Of a stretch of DNA of 64,000 nucleotides, positions 54,929 through 63,714 are shown piece by piece. This DNA is from Paracoccaceae bacterium (lineage in GTDB: Bacteria > Pseudomonadota > Alphaproteobacteria > Rhodobacterales > Rhodobacteraceae). Where the stretch lies: the NCBI GenBank assembly GCA_017854585.1, contig JAFMHK010000006.1, positions 62,377-126,376 of the forward strand. The letters are read 5' to 3'. The notes beneath the pieces were generated by a model that saw nothing but the letters and a program-made list of their open reading frames with translations, did no database searches and had not been told where the DNA came from. The position numbers were made by a program, and so were the translations under genes. Every line of letters starts with the position of its first letter. Within the stretch, counting starts at the first letter, position 1.

Positions 54929-54960
54929 CCGCCACCGGGACATGGGTGTTCCGGTGGCGG
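54929..54960. terminator. GC-rich stem-loop after pyc
   Basis: Perfect 10-pair stem CCGCCACCGG / CCGGTGGCGG with a 12-base loop, 11 bases beyond the pyc stop on the minus strand. No T-run follows, so termination may be only partial. Confidence 0.5.
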
Positions 54961-54971
54961 TGTTGCCGGGG

Positions 54972-57900
54972 CTAGGCGTCCAGTTCGACCAGCAGATCCT
55001 TGGCGTCGATCTGCGCGCCGGGGGTGACGTTCACGGCCTTCACCACGGCATCGCGATCGGCATGAATGCCGGTTTCCATCTTCATCGCCTCAATCGTCAG
55101 CAGCAGGTCGCCCTGTTTCACCTTTTGGCCGACGACGGCGCCGACGCTGGCCACCACGCCCGGCATTGGCGCACCGATGTGGTTCGGGTTTCCCAGTTCG
55201 GCCTTGGCGCGCTTGGCGGTTTTCGGGGCAATGCGGCGGTTGGGGATGCGAACGGTGCGGGGCTGGCCATTCAGCTCGAAGAAAACCTTGGCCTCGCCTT
55301 CCTCGTTCGTCTCGCCGATCGCCTGCAGACGGATCACAAGGGTCACGCCGGGATCAATCTCGGCCTCGATCTCTTCGCCGGGTTCCATGCCGTAGAAGAA
55401 TGTCTTGGTCGGCAACGTGCGCACGGGCCCGTATTCCGCATGGCGCGTGGCGTAATCGGTGAACACCTTGGGATACATTAGATAGCCGTTCAGGTCTTCG
55501 TCATCGACCGTGACCTCCAGTTGCGCCTCGAGTACGGCGCGACGGGCCTCGGTATCGATTGGGGGCATATGCTTGCCGGGGCGATCCAGCACCGGGGCCT
55601 CATCCTTGAGCACCTTTTTCAAAATGCCGGGGGGGAAGCCGCCAGGGGGTTGCCCCAGATTTCCGCGCATCATGTCCACGACGCTCTCAGGGAAGGCCAC
55701 ATCCTTGGCGGGGTCTTCCACATCGGCCCGGGTCAGGCCTTGGCTGACCATCATCAGGGCCATGTCGCCGACCACTTTCGAGGATGGCGTGACCTTGACG
55801 ATATCGCCGAACATCTGGTTCACGTCCGCATACATCTGTGCCACGTCGTGCCAACGGTCCTCTAGCCCCAGACTGCGGGCCTGCGCCTTGAGGTTGGTGA
55901 ACTGCCCGCCCGGCATCTCGTGCAGGTAAACCTCGGAAGCGGGGGCCTGCATGCCCGATTCAAAGGCGGCATAATGTGCGCGCACGGCTTCCCAGTAGTC
56001 GCTGATCTCGCGGATGGCGCCGATATCCAGGCCGGTGTCGCGTTCGGTGAAGCGCAGGGCCTCGACCACGGTGCCGAGGGTCGCCTGCGATGTGTTGCCC
56101 GACAGCGCATCCATCGCACAATCGACCGCATCGACGCCCGCCGCAGATGCCGTCAGGATCGTGCCCGAGGCGATGCCGGCGGTGTCGTGGGTGTGGAAAT
56201 GGATCGGAAGGTCCACGGCATCCTTCAACGCCGGGATCAACACGGCCGCAGCCGCAGGTTTCAACAGGCCCGCCATGTCCTTGAGGCCCAGCACATGGGC
56301 GCCTGCCGCCTCGAGCTTCTTGGCCATGTCGACATAGTATTTCAGGTCATACTTGGCGCGATCGGGGTCAAGGACATTGCCGGTGTAACAGATCGTGCCT
56401 TCGCAGATCTTTCCGGTTTCTTGCACCGCATCCATGGCGACGCGCATGTTTTCGACCCAGTTCAGGCTGTCGAAGACACGGAAGATGTCGACGCCGCTGG
56501 TCGCGGCCTGATGCACGAAACCCTGCACCACGTTGTCGGGGTAATTCGTGTAACCCACCCCATTGGCCCCCCGCAAAAGCATCTGGGTCATGACGTTGGG
56601 CATGGCCGCGCGGATGTCGCGCAGGCGCTGCCAAGGACATTCCTGCAAGAAGCGGTAGGCGACATCGAAGGTCGCGCCGCCCCAACATTCCACCGAGAAC
56701 AGGCCGGGCAGGTTCGCCGCGTAGGCGGGCGCGGTCTTGATCATGTCGATGGACCGCATCCGCGTTGCCAAAAGCGACTGATGCCCGTCGCGCATGGTGG
56801 TGTCGGTGATCAACAGACGCTTTTGCGCCTTCATCCAGTCGGCTACGGCCTTTGGGCCTTCCAGCTCCAGCAATTGCCGGGTGCCGGGCACGATCTCGTT
56901 GCGCAGCGCTGGCGGGCGGGCCGGTTTGACGTCGGCTGCGGGCCGCGGGCGTCCCTCGGTCTCAGGGTGCCCGTTGACGGTAATATCGGCGACATACCGC
57001 AATATCTTGGTCGCGCGGTCCCGGCGCGGCTTGAATTCAAACAGTTCGGGCGTCTGGTCGATGAACTTGGTGTGATACTGGTAATTCAGGAAGGTCGGAT
57101 GCTTCAGCAGGTTTTCGACAAAGGCGATGTTGGTGCTGACGCCGCGAATGCGGAACTCGCGCAGGGCGCGGTCCATCCGGGCAATCGCGGCTTCGGGGGT
57201 GGGCGCCCACGCCGTCACCTTTTCCAGCAGGCTGTCATAATACCGGGTAATCACCGCGCCCGAATAGGCAGTGCCGCCATCCAGACGGATCCCCATGCCC
57301 GTGGCGCTCCGGTAGGTGGTGATGCGCCCGTAATCGGGGATGAAATTGTTCGTGGGGTCTTCGGTCGTCACACGGCATTGAATGGCGTGGCCATCCAGCT
57401 TCACATCGTATTGCGAGGCCGTCCCCGTTGCCTCGACAAGTGATTTTCCTTCGGCGATCAGGATCTGGGCACGCACGATGTCGATGCCCGTCACCTCTTC
57501 GGTCACGGTATGTTCGACCTGCACACGGGGGTTCACTTCGATGAAGTAGAACTTGCCGTCGTCCATATCCATCAGGAATTCGACGGTGCCCGCGCATTCG
57601 TAATTCACATGTTCGCAGATGCGTTTGCCAAGGGCGCAGATCTCTTCGCGCTGCGTCTCGGACAGGTAGGGGGCTGGCGCGCGTTCCACGACCTTCTGGT
57701 TGCGCCGCTGGACCGAACAATCTCGTTCATACAGGTGATAGATGTGGCCGTGGCTGTCGCCCAGGATCTGCACTTCCACATGACGGGCGCGCAGGATCAT
57801 CTTTTCCAGATAGCCCTCTCCGTTGCCGAATGCGGCCTCGGCCTCGCGGCGACCTTCGCGGACCTTTTCCTCCAACTCATCCGGCCCGGCGATCGGGCGC

Positions 57901-58412
57901 ATGCCCCGTCCGCCACCGCCCCACGATGCCTTGAGCATCAGCGGATAGCCCACGGCCGCCGCCTGTTCGCGGATCAGCGCCATGTCATCGCCCAGCACAT
58001 CGGTCGCGGGGATGACGGGAACGCCGGCCTCTATCGCCACGCGGCGCGCGCTGGCCTTGTCGCCAAGTGCGCGCATGGTTTCGGCGCGGGGGCCGATGAA
58101 GCGGATACCGGCAGCGTTGCAGGCATCGACGAATTCCGGGTTTTCCGACAGCAGACCATAGCCCGGATGGATCGCATCGGCCCCTGACATCTTGGCCACC
58201 CGGATGATTTCCGGGATCGACAGATATGCCGCGACCGGCCCAAGGCCTTCTCCTATCTTGTAGGCCTCGTCTGCCTTGAAACGGTGCAGGCCCAACTTGT
58301 CCTCCTCGGCGTAGACAGCGACCGTGCGCTTGCCGAGTTCGTTGGCCGCGCGCATCACGCGAATGGCGATCTCGCCGCGGTTCGCGATCAGGATCTTCTG
58401 GAAGTCTGCCAT
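54972..58412 (-). CDS. pyc: Pyruvate carboxylase
   Basis: A 1146-residue single-chain enzyme. The biotin carboxylase domain (~1-460) begins FQKILIANRGEIAIRVMRAA and has the ATP-grasp loop KASWGGGGRGMR; the carboxyltransferase TIM barrel (~540-810) has TTMRDGHQSLLATRMR and metal-ligand FHTHDTAGI; the C-terminal biotin carrier domain carries the biotinylated lysine in IEAMKMETG. It makes oxaloacetate from pyruvate. The ATG at MADFQK is used; 12 more in-frame residues upstream are not family-like. Full length and intact. Confidence 0.97.
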   Translation of the reverse strand: MADFQKILIANRGEIAIRVMRAANELGKRTVAVYAEEDKLGLHRFKADEAYKIGEGLGPVAAYLSIPEIIRVAKMSGADAIHPGYGLLSENPEFVDACNAAGIRFIGPRAETMRALGDKASARRVAIEAGVPVIPATDVLGDDMALIREQAAAVGYPLMLKASWGGGGRGMRPIAGPDELEEKVREGRREAEAAFGNGEGYLEKMILRARHVEVQILGDSHGHIYHLYERDCSVQRRNQKVVERAPAPYLSETQREEICALGKRICEHVNYECAGTVEFLMDMDDGKFYFIEVNPRVQVEHTVTEEVTGIDIVRAQILIAEGKSLVEATGTASQYDVKLDGHAIQCRVTTEDPTNNFIPDYGRITTYRSATGMGIRLDGGTAYSGAVITRYYDSLLEKVTAWAPTPEAAIARMDRALREFRIRGVSTNIAFVENLLKHPTFLNYQYHTKFIDQTPELFEFKPRRDRATKILRYVADITVNGHPETEGRPRPAADVKPARPPALRNEIVPGTRQLLELEGPKAVADWMKAQKRLLITDTTMRDGHQSLLATRMRSIDMIKTAPAYAANLPGLFSVECWGGATFDVAYRFLQECPWQRLRDIRAAMPNVMTQMLLRGANGVGYTNYPDNVVQGFVHQAATSGVDIFRVFDSLNWVENMRVAMDAVQETGKICEGTICYTGNVLDPDRAKYDLKYYVDMAKKLEAAGAHVLGLKDMAGLLKPAAAAVLIPALKDAVDLPIHFHTHDTAGIASGTILTASAAGVDAVDCAMDALSGNTSQATLGTVVEALRFTERDTGLDIGAIREISDYWEAVRAHYAAFESGMQAPASEVYLHEMPGGQFTNLKAQARSLGLEDRWHDVAQMYADVNQMFGDIVKVTPSSKVVGDMALMMVSQGLTRADVEDPAKDVAFPESVVDMMRGNLGQPPGGFPPGILKKVLKDEAPVLDRPGKHMPPIDTEARRAVLEAQLEVTVDDEDLNGYLMYPKVFTDYATRHAEYGPVRTLPTKTFFYGMEPGEEIEAEIDPGVTLVIRLQAIGETNEEGEAKVFFELNGQPRTVRIPNRRIAPKTAKRAKAELGNPNHIGAPMPGVVASVGAVVGQKVKQGDLLLTIEAMKMETGIHADRDAVVKAVNVTPGAQIDAKDLLVELDA

Positions 58413-58586
58413 GCGTCGTCCCCTTTGCGAGCCTGCACGGTTTGACACCCTGTGGTGACCGCCCGGTCAGGCAAATGCTGCACAGCGGCACCATAAGCAG
58501 GGGGCGCAGAAAGAAAAGAGCGTTCCGTTTACCAGTTGAACAGCGGGCGCTTGGCAAACCCTTAAGGATTCGTTAATGTTCCCCTT

Positions 58587-58979
58587 ATGTTCGAAGCCGA
58601 TCTCATCCCAATCATATGCATGGCGCTATTTGCCGGCGAACCCGAGGTGCGGGTCAATTACACGATTGACGATGGCACCCATTACATCCGTGCTGATTGC
58701 ATTACCGATACCCATGCGATCGAGATCGGGCTGGACGACCGACGGTCCAGCTTCGACAGTGTGCATCAGGCAATATTCGCTGCGCATCTTACCGACAGGC
58801 TGCCAATGGTGGTGATGGTCGATACCAACGGCGTTGAGGAACGGGCCGAGTTTCAGGTCGAAACGGTGGCCCGGCAACTGGGCGTCGCATATCTTGTGTT
58901 CGACCTGGATTTCCTGATCCGGATGCAGATGACGGCACCGTTCCGGACGCGGCGCACGCCGATTGCGGTGGTCAACTAG
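58587..58979 (+). CDS. Hypothetical protein, possible PD-(D/E)XK-like fold
   Basis: A 130-residue cytoplasmic protein that I cannot assign to a named family. The middle reads YIRADCITDTHAIEIGLDDR, then SVHQAIFAAHLTDRLPMVVM. This resembles a nuclease-fold group with (R)-x-D-C-(L/I)-T-x-T-H-A-(I/V)-E followed by a Q-x-(L/I)-x-Y/F helix. The lysine usual after the acidic residue (ExK) is not obvious, so it may be inactive. It overlaps the convergent lldD-like gene by four bases at the 3' end. Confidence 0.5.
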   Translation: MFEADLIPIICMALFAGEPEVRVNYTIDDGTHYIRADCITDTHAIEIGLDDRRSSFDSVHQAIFAAHLTDRLPMVVMVDTNGVEERAEFQVETVARQLGVAYLVFDLDFLIRMQMTAPFRTRRTPIAVVN

Positions 58980-60109
58980 ACCAACCGGCCCGCAAGATCC
59001 GACAGGCGCGCCGCGCCGATCTGTCCCATGTTGCTGATCATGTCCTTTTCAAGCATCGCATGCAGGTGTGCCGGACCATCGCCGCCCAGCGCGCCAAGCG
59101 CATAATGCCACGGGCGGCCCATCATCACGAAATCCGCGCCCTTCGCCAGCGCCCGGATAATATCCAACCCACCACGAACGCCGCTGTCGAAGATCAGGGG
59201 CAGGGTGGTCGCCGCGCGCATGGCCGGCAAGGCGTCGATGCTGGCCAAGGCGGCGTCAAACTGCCGGCCGGCGTGGTTCGACACCCAGATGGCATCGACG
59301 CCGGCCTTTTCCAGATCGGGAACAAAGGCGGGATCCAACACGCCCTTCACCACCAGCGGGCCATCCCACAGGGCCCTGAGATCGCGCAGATAATCCCAAT
59401 CGGGTGACGTGCGCAGCAGATAACCCACATGCGCGGTGGAGGGCAGCGTCCCGGTGGTCTTGGGCGCGTAGCTGTCCATCAACCGCATCCGGGGCATCCC
59501 CAGGGTCTGCATGCCATAGGCCCAGACAGGGCAGCGCGCCACCTGAAGCGCAAGGCGGGGGGTAATGCGCGGCGGCTGCACCAATCCGCCGCGCGTCTGG
59601 CGTTCGCGGCGTGAGGCGACAGGCACATCGACGGTCAGAACCAGCGTATGAAATCCGGCCTCCTTGGCGCGGCGCAAGATATCGGCGCGCATCTCGGGGG
59701 CGCGTGGCGGATACAACTGGAACCAGCCCTGATCGCCCACATCGGCCGCAAGGTCATCGGGGGTTTGGGTCGCTACGCTGGACAAGCCATAGGGTATGCC
59801 TGCATGGGCCGCGTGGCGGGCAAGCAACCTCTCTGCTCCGGGCCAGACAAGGCCGGACATTCCTACGGGCGCAATCCCGAATGGCACCGGGTAATCGCGC
59901 CCCAGAAACCGGGTCGACAGATCCGGCACGATCTCACCATGCAGGATGGAGGGACGAAAAAGCACCGCGTCGAGGGCTGCGCGATTGCGCCCTGTCGTGG
60001 TTTCCGTCCCGGTCGCACTATCCATGTACTCCCACACGAATTGGGGAATGCGGCGCCGTGCGCGCGTGATCAGGTCGGAAATGCCGGGGTAGCGCTGAAA
60101 CAGGTCCAT
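58976..60109 (-). CDS. lldD: FMN-dependent alpha-hydroxy acid dehydrogenase (lactate dehydrogenase type)
   Basis: A 377-residue FMN enzyme. Marks are PVPFGIAPVGMSGLVWP, the FMN-phosphate region and VLTVDVPVASRRERQTRGG, and the active-site stretch VSNHAGRQFD in place of the usual SNHGGRQLD (His present, first Gly changed to Ala). It oxidises L-lactate or another 2-hydroxy acid (glycolate, mandelate). The substrate is uncertain because the family is broad. The ATG beginning MDLFQRYPG is chosen. Confidence 0.8.
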   Translation of the reverse strand: MDLFQRYPGISDLITRARRRIPQFVWEYMDSATGTETTTGRNRAALDAVLFRPSILHGEIVPDLSTRFLGRDYPVPFGIAPVGMSGLVWPGAERLLARHAAHAGIPYGLSSVATQTPDDLAADVGDQGWFQLYPPRAPEMRADILRRAKEAGFHTLVLTVDVPVASRRERQTRGGLVQPPRITPRLALQVARCPVWAYGMQTLGMPRMRLMDSYAPKTTGTLPSTAHVGYLLRTSPDWDYLRDLRALWDGPLVVKGVLDPAFVPDLEKAGVDAIWVSNHAGRQFDAALASIDALPAMRAATTLPLIFDSGVRGGLDIIRALAKGADFVMMGRPWHYALGALGGDGPAHLHAMLEKDMISNMGQIGAARLSDLAGRLV

Positions 60110-60281
60110 GCGCGGCAAGAAACGCCGCCCCACGCGGCTTGTCCATCCCTGCCGTGTTCATCTTGGCAAGAAAACTCCGGGGTCCGGGGCCGCGCCCCGG
60201 TCCTGCCGTCCCGAAACGCGCAAAGGGAACAATCTGCGAACAAACCTTTTCAATGGCGCACGCGATCTATATCCTTTTGCC

Positions 60282-62717
60282 ATGAGCAATTTCGACGATT
60301 CCGATGCCTTCGTGGCTGCCTCGCTGTCGACGCGCGCGATGGCCTCCCGCCCACAGCCGTATCTTGACGGCCTGAACCCCGCGCAGCTTGCGGCCGTCAA
60401 GGCGCTTGACGGCCCGGTCTTGATGCTGGCTGGGGCCGGAACCGGCAAGACCCGCGCGCTGACCGCGCGGATTGCGCATTTGCTGAGCACCAATACCGCC
60501 CGGTCCAATGAAATTCTGGCTGTGACCTTTACCAACAAGGCCGCGCGCGAGATGCGGAACCGTGTTGGCGGGTTGCTGGGTCAGGCGGCCGAGGGGATGG
60601 CGTGGCTGGGCACCTTCCACGCGATCTGCGTGAAACTGCTGCGTCGGCACGCCGAACTGGTCGGCCTGCAATCGAACTTCACAATTCTGGATACCGATGA
60701 CCAGATCCGGCTGATGAAGCAGCTTCTCAGCGCCGAAGGGATCGATGAAAAACGTTGGCCTGCCAGACAGTTGGCAGGCATCATCGATAACTGGAAGAAC
60801 CGTGCGTGGACGCCCGACAAGGTTCCCGCAGCCGAGGCGGGCGCCTTCGATCGGCAGGGCGTGCGCATGTATGCCGCCTATCAGGCACGCCTGAAAACGC
60901 TGAACGCCACCGATTTCGGCGACCTGTTGTTGCACATGGTCACGATCTTTCAGGATCATCCCGATCTGCTGGCGCAATATCAGCGCCGGTTCCGCTATAT
61001 TCTGGTGGACGAATACCAAGATACCAACGTTGCCCAGTATATGTGGCTGCGGCTGTTGGCGCAGGGGCATTCCAATATTTGCTGTGTCGGTGACGATGAT
61101 CAGTCGATCTATGGCTGGCGCGGCGCGGAAGTGGGCAACATCTTGCGGTTCGAAAAGGACTTTCCCGGCGCGGCGGTAGTCAAGCTGGAGCAGAATTACC
61201 GCTCGACCGGGCATATTCTGGCTGCCGCCAGCGCGGTCATCGCCGGCAACAAGGGGCGGCTGGGCAAGACGCTGTGGACCGATGGCGAGGATGGCGAGAA
61301 ACTCCGGCTGATCGGCCATTGGGACGGCGAGGAAGAAGCCCGCTGGATCGGGGATGAGGTCGAGGCGATGGCACGCGGGACGCGCGGCATGGACCCGATT
61401 TCACCTGACGGCATGGCGATCCTTGTCCGTGCGTCGCACCAGATGCGCGCGTTCGAGGACCGTTTCCTGACCATCGGGCTGCCCTATCGCGTCATCGGTG
61501 GCCCGCGCTTCTACGAGCGGATGGAGATCCGCGATGCCATGGCCTATTTCCGTGTCGTGGTGTCGCCCGAGGATGATCTGGCCTTCGAGCGGATCGTGAA
61601 CACCCCCAAGCGTGGTCTGGGCGACAAGGCGATGCAGAAAATGCAGGTGACTGCCCGGCAACACGGCGTGTCGCTGCTGGAGGGGGCGCGCATCTTGCTG
61701 TCGGATGGCGGGTTGGGCGGCAAGGGGGCCAAGGAACTGGCCAAGCTGGTTGACGGGATCGGGCGCTGGCGGGCCATGATGGGCGCCCGGCTGCGGCAGG
61801 TCGGGCCAAGCGATGACCTGATCGAGGCCGAGACGGACGGTGCTGATACGCTGTCGCATATCGAACTGGCCGAGGTGATCCTTGATGAAAGCGGCTACAC
61901 CGGGATGTGGCAAAACGACAAGACACCCGAGGCGCCCGGGCGGCTGGAAAACCTCAAGGAACTTGTCAAGGCATTGGAATTGTTCGAGAACCTGCAAGGG
62001 TTTCTGGAGCATGTCAGCCTGATCATGGACAACGAGTCCGATGATCAGGAGCCAAAAGTGACAATCATGACGCTGCATGCGGCCAAGGGGCTGGAGTTTC
62101 CGGTGGTGTTCTTGCCCGGCTGGGAGGACGGATTGTTCCCATCCCAACGCTCCATGGATGAAAGTGGGCTGTCCGGGTTGGAGGAGGAACGCAGGCTGGC
62201 CTATGTGGGCATCACCCGCGCCGAGGAAATCTGCACGGTGTCCTTTGCTGGCAACCGCCGGGTCTACGGCCAATGGCAAAGCCAGATGCCAAGCAGGTTC
62301 ATCGACGAATTACCCCCAGATCATGTCGAGGTTCTGACCCCGCCGGGCCTTTACGGGCATCAGGGCGGGATGGGGTCCAGCGCCTCGCCGGTGGCGCAGG
62401 CGATGGGCGGGTCCGACCTGCATGAAAAGGCGGCGGCGGCGAATGTCTACAACTCACCGGGGTGGAGACGGCTGCAGGCGAACCAGTCCCAATGGGGCAC
62501 CAGCCAACCGCGCGAGACGCGGAACATGACCATCGATGCCGAAGCGATCAGCGCGTTTTCGCCGGGCGACCGTGTGTTTCATCAGAAATTCGGCTATGGA
62601 ACCGTGGCCACGGTGGAAGGTGACAAGCTGGGTATTGCTTTTGACAAGGCAGGGCACAAACATGTCGTGGGGCGGTTTATCGTTTCCGCCGATGCTGCCG
62701 GGGACGTGCCGTTCTAG
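60282..62717 (+). CDS. uvrD: UvrD/PcrA-type DNA helicase
   Basis: An 811-residue superfamily 1 helicase. Motifs in order: Q-motif LNPAQLAAV, Walker A AGAGTGKTRAL, Ia TFTNKAAREM, II DEYQDTN, III GDDDQSIYGWRG, IV NYRST, V TIMTLHAAKGLEFP and VI RRLAYVGITRAEE. It unwinds DNA for nucleotide excision and mismatch repair. The C-terminal tail includes the RNA polymerase-binding Tudor-like part (FSPGDRVFHQKFGYGTVATV). No strong ribosome site is seen before the chosen ATG; a longer reading upstream lacks similarity. Confidence 0.96.
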   Translation: MSNFDDSDAFVAASLSTRAMASRPQPYLDGLNPAQLAAVKALDGPVLMLAGAGTGKTRALTARIAHLLSTNTARSNEILAVTFTNKAAREMRNRVGGLLGQAAEGMAWLGTFHAICVKLLRRHAELVGLQSNFTILDTDDQIRLMKQLLSAEGIDEKRWPARQLAGIIDNWKNRAWTPDKVPAAEAGAFDRQGVRMYAAYQARLKTLNATDFGDLLLHMVTIFQDHPDLLAQYQRRFRYILVDEYQDTNVAQYMWLRLLAQGHSNICCVGDDDQSIYGWRGAEVGNILRFEKDFPGAAVVKLEQNYRSTGHILAAASAVIAGNKGRLGKTLWTDGEDGEKLRLIGHWDGEEEARWIGDEVEAMARGTRGMDPISPDGMAILVRASHQMRAFEDRFLTIGLPYRVIGGPRFYERMEIRDAMAYFRVVVSPEDDLAFERIVNTPKRGLGDKAMQKMQVTARQHGVSLLEGARILLSDGGLGGKGAKELAKLVDGIGRWRAMMGARLRQVGPSDDLIEAETDGADTLSHIELAEVILDESGYTGMWQNDKTPEAPGRLENLKELVKALELFENLQGFLEHVSLIMDNESDDQEPKVTIMTLHAAKGLEFPVVFLPGWEDGLFPSQRSMDESGLSGLEEERRLAYVGITRAEEICTVSFAGNRRVYGQWQSQMPSRFIDELPPDHVEVLTPPGLYGHQGGMGSSASPVAQAMGGSDLHEKAAAANVYNSPGWRRLQANQSQWGTSQPRETRNMTIDAEAISAFSPGDRVFHQKFGYGTVATVEGDKLGIAFDKAGHKHVVGRFIVSADAAGDVPF

Positions 62718-62782
62718 GCAAGACGTGAAGAATGACGTGATCAAATCAGGGGGCTGCGACCGCCCCTTTGGGAGGATGCGAC

Positions 62783-63097
62783 ATGAAAACACTGATCGTC
62801 GAAGATGACCGGATCCGCGCCCAATCATGCGTCGCGATGTTTGGCGGGGCCGATGCCGTGTGTTACGTGGCACCAAGCCCGGCACAGGCGCGGCTGATGC
62901 TGATCGCGACGCGGTTCGATCGTTTGTGCCTGCGGCTGAGCAGCGACGATGACGCCTGCAATGCCCTGCTGGCCCTTGCCCGCGCGACGAACCCGGACTG
63001 CGAGGTCGTGGATGTGGCGGGCGGTATCCGCCGCACTGTCACAGGGCCGATGTCAGCATCGGATAAAGCGACACCACCAGCAAAACGGCCATCGTGA
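62783..63097 (+). CDS. Small response-regulator-like protein (degenerate receiver)
   Basis: A 104-residue protein that opens like a receiver domain: MKTLIVEDDRIRAQSCVAMF carries the acidic pair of metal-binding residues (EDD). The place of the phosphoacceptor is RLCLRLSSDDDACN, which lacks the normal L-D-(L/V) context, and the later Thr/Lys signature is not evident. GGAGG lies just upstream of the ATG. Its 3' end overlaps the convergent LysE gene by 59 bases. Possibly a small phospho-independent regulator; function unknown. Confidence 0.6.
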   Translation: MKTLIVEDDRIRAQSCVAMFGGADAVCYVAPSPAQARLMLIATRFDRLCLRLSSDDDACNALLALARATNPDCEVVDVAGGIRRTVTGPMSASDKATPPAKRPS

Positions 63098-63641
63098 CAT
63101 TGAACATCCGCAGGCGCAGCGGTGTCGACAAGAAACGCCGCATCTGCACCCCGCCCCACGCCCACACCGTGACGGATGGCAGGTTGGTACACGCAAACAC
63201 CAACGCCACCGCGACCGCGCCCCAGATCGCCCCGTCTTCGGGGGCGAAATTGGTTTGCGCATAGATCGCCATGTACCAAGCCTTGGGGTTGACCCATTGA
63301 AAGCCCGCAGCCTGCAGGAATGTCAGCGGGCGGGCGGTTGTCGTGGCCTCGGGGGGCGGCGCGGCATTGGCGACTTTCCATGCCAGATACAGCAGATAGA
63401 CGGCGCTGATGATCATCAGGGCTGTGCGGATCGGGGGATAGGCGTCGAAGATCTGGATCAGGCCAAGCCCCACCAGCGTCACCATCACCGCATGGCCGAT
63501 GGAAATGCCCAGCATGTGGGGCACGGTCCGCCGCAGCCCGAAATTCGCGCCCGATGCCAGCAACATGATGTTGTTGGGGCCTGGCGTGATGGAGCTGGCG
63601 AAGGCGAACAAAATCAGGCCGGTCAGAATTTCATACGTCAT
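63039..63641 (-). CDS. LysE-family amino acid/metabolite exporter
   Basis: A 200-residue inner-membrane protein with about six hydrophobic segments. The family motif is ITPGPNNIMLLASGANFG near the N-terminus, followed by GFQWVNPKAWYMAI in the middle. LysE/RhtB members export amino acids or homoserine lactone-type compounds. An Lrp/AsnC regulator is divergent upstream (73 bases), the usual arrangement for such exporters. ATG of MTYEIL is chosen; a longer in-frame reading would overlap the regulatory gap. Confidence 0.9.
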   Translation of the reverse strand: MTYEILTGLILFAFASSITPGPNNIMLLASGANFGLRRTVPHMLGISIGHAVMVTLVGLGLIQIFDAYPPIRTALMIISAVYLLYLAWKVANAAPPPEATTTARPLTFLQAAGFQWVNPKAWYMAIYAQTNFAPEDGAIWGAVAVALVFACTNLPSVTVWAWGGVQMRRFLSTPLRLRMFNVTMAVLLVVSLYPMLTSAL

Positions 63642-63714
63642 GACGCGCAAATTGACCCAAGATCGGCGCAATGAAATTGCGACCTGCGGCAATTTCGGAT
63701 ATATTTCGCAATTA

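Noticed and set aside
55920..57443. Plus-strand 507-codon open frame over pyc
   Set aside because: Antisense to highly conserved pyruvate carboxylase domains; composition typical of a shadow frame.
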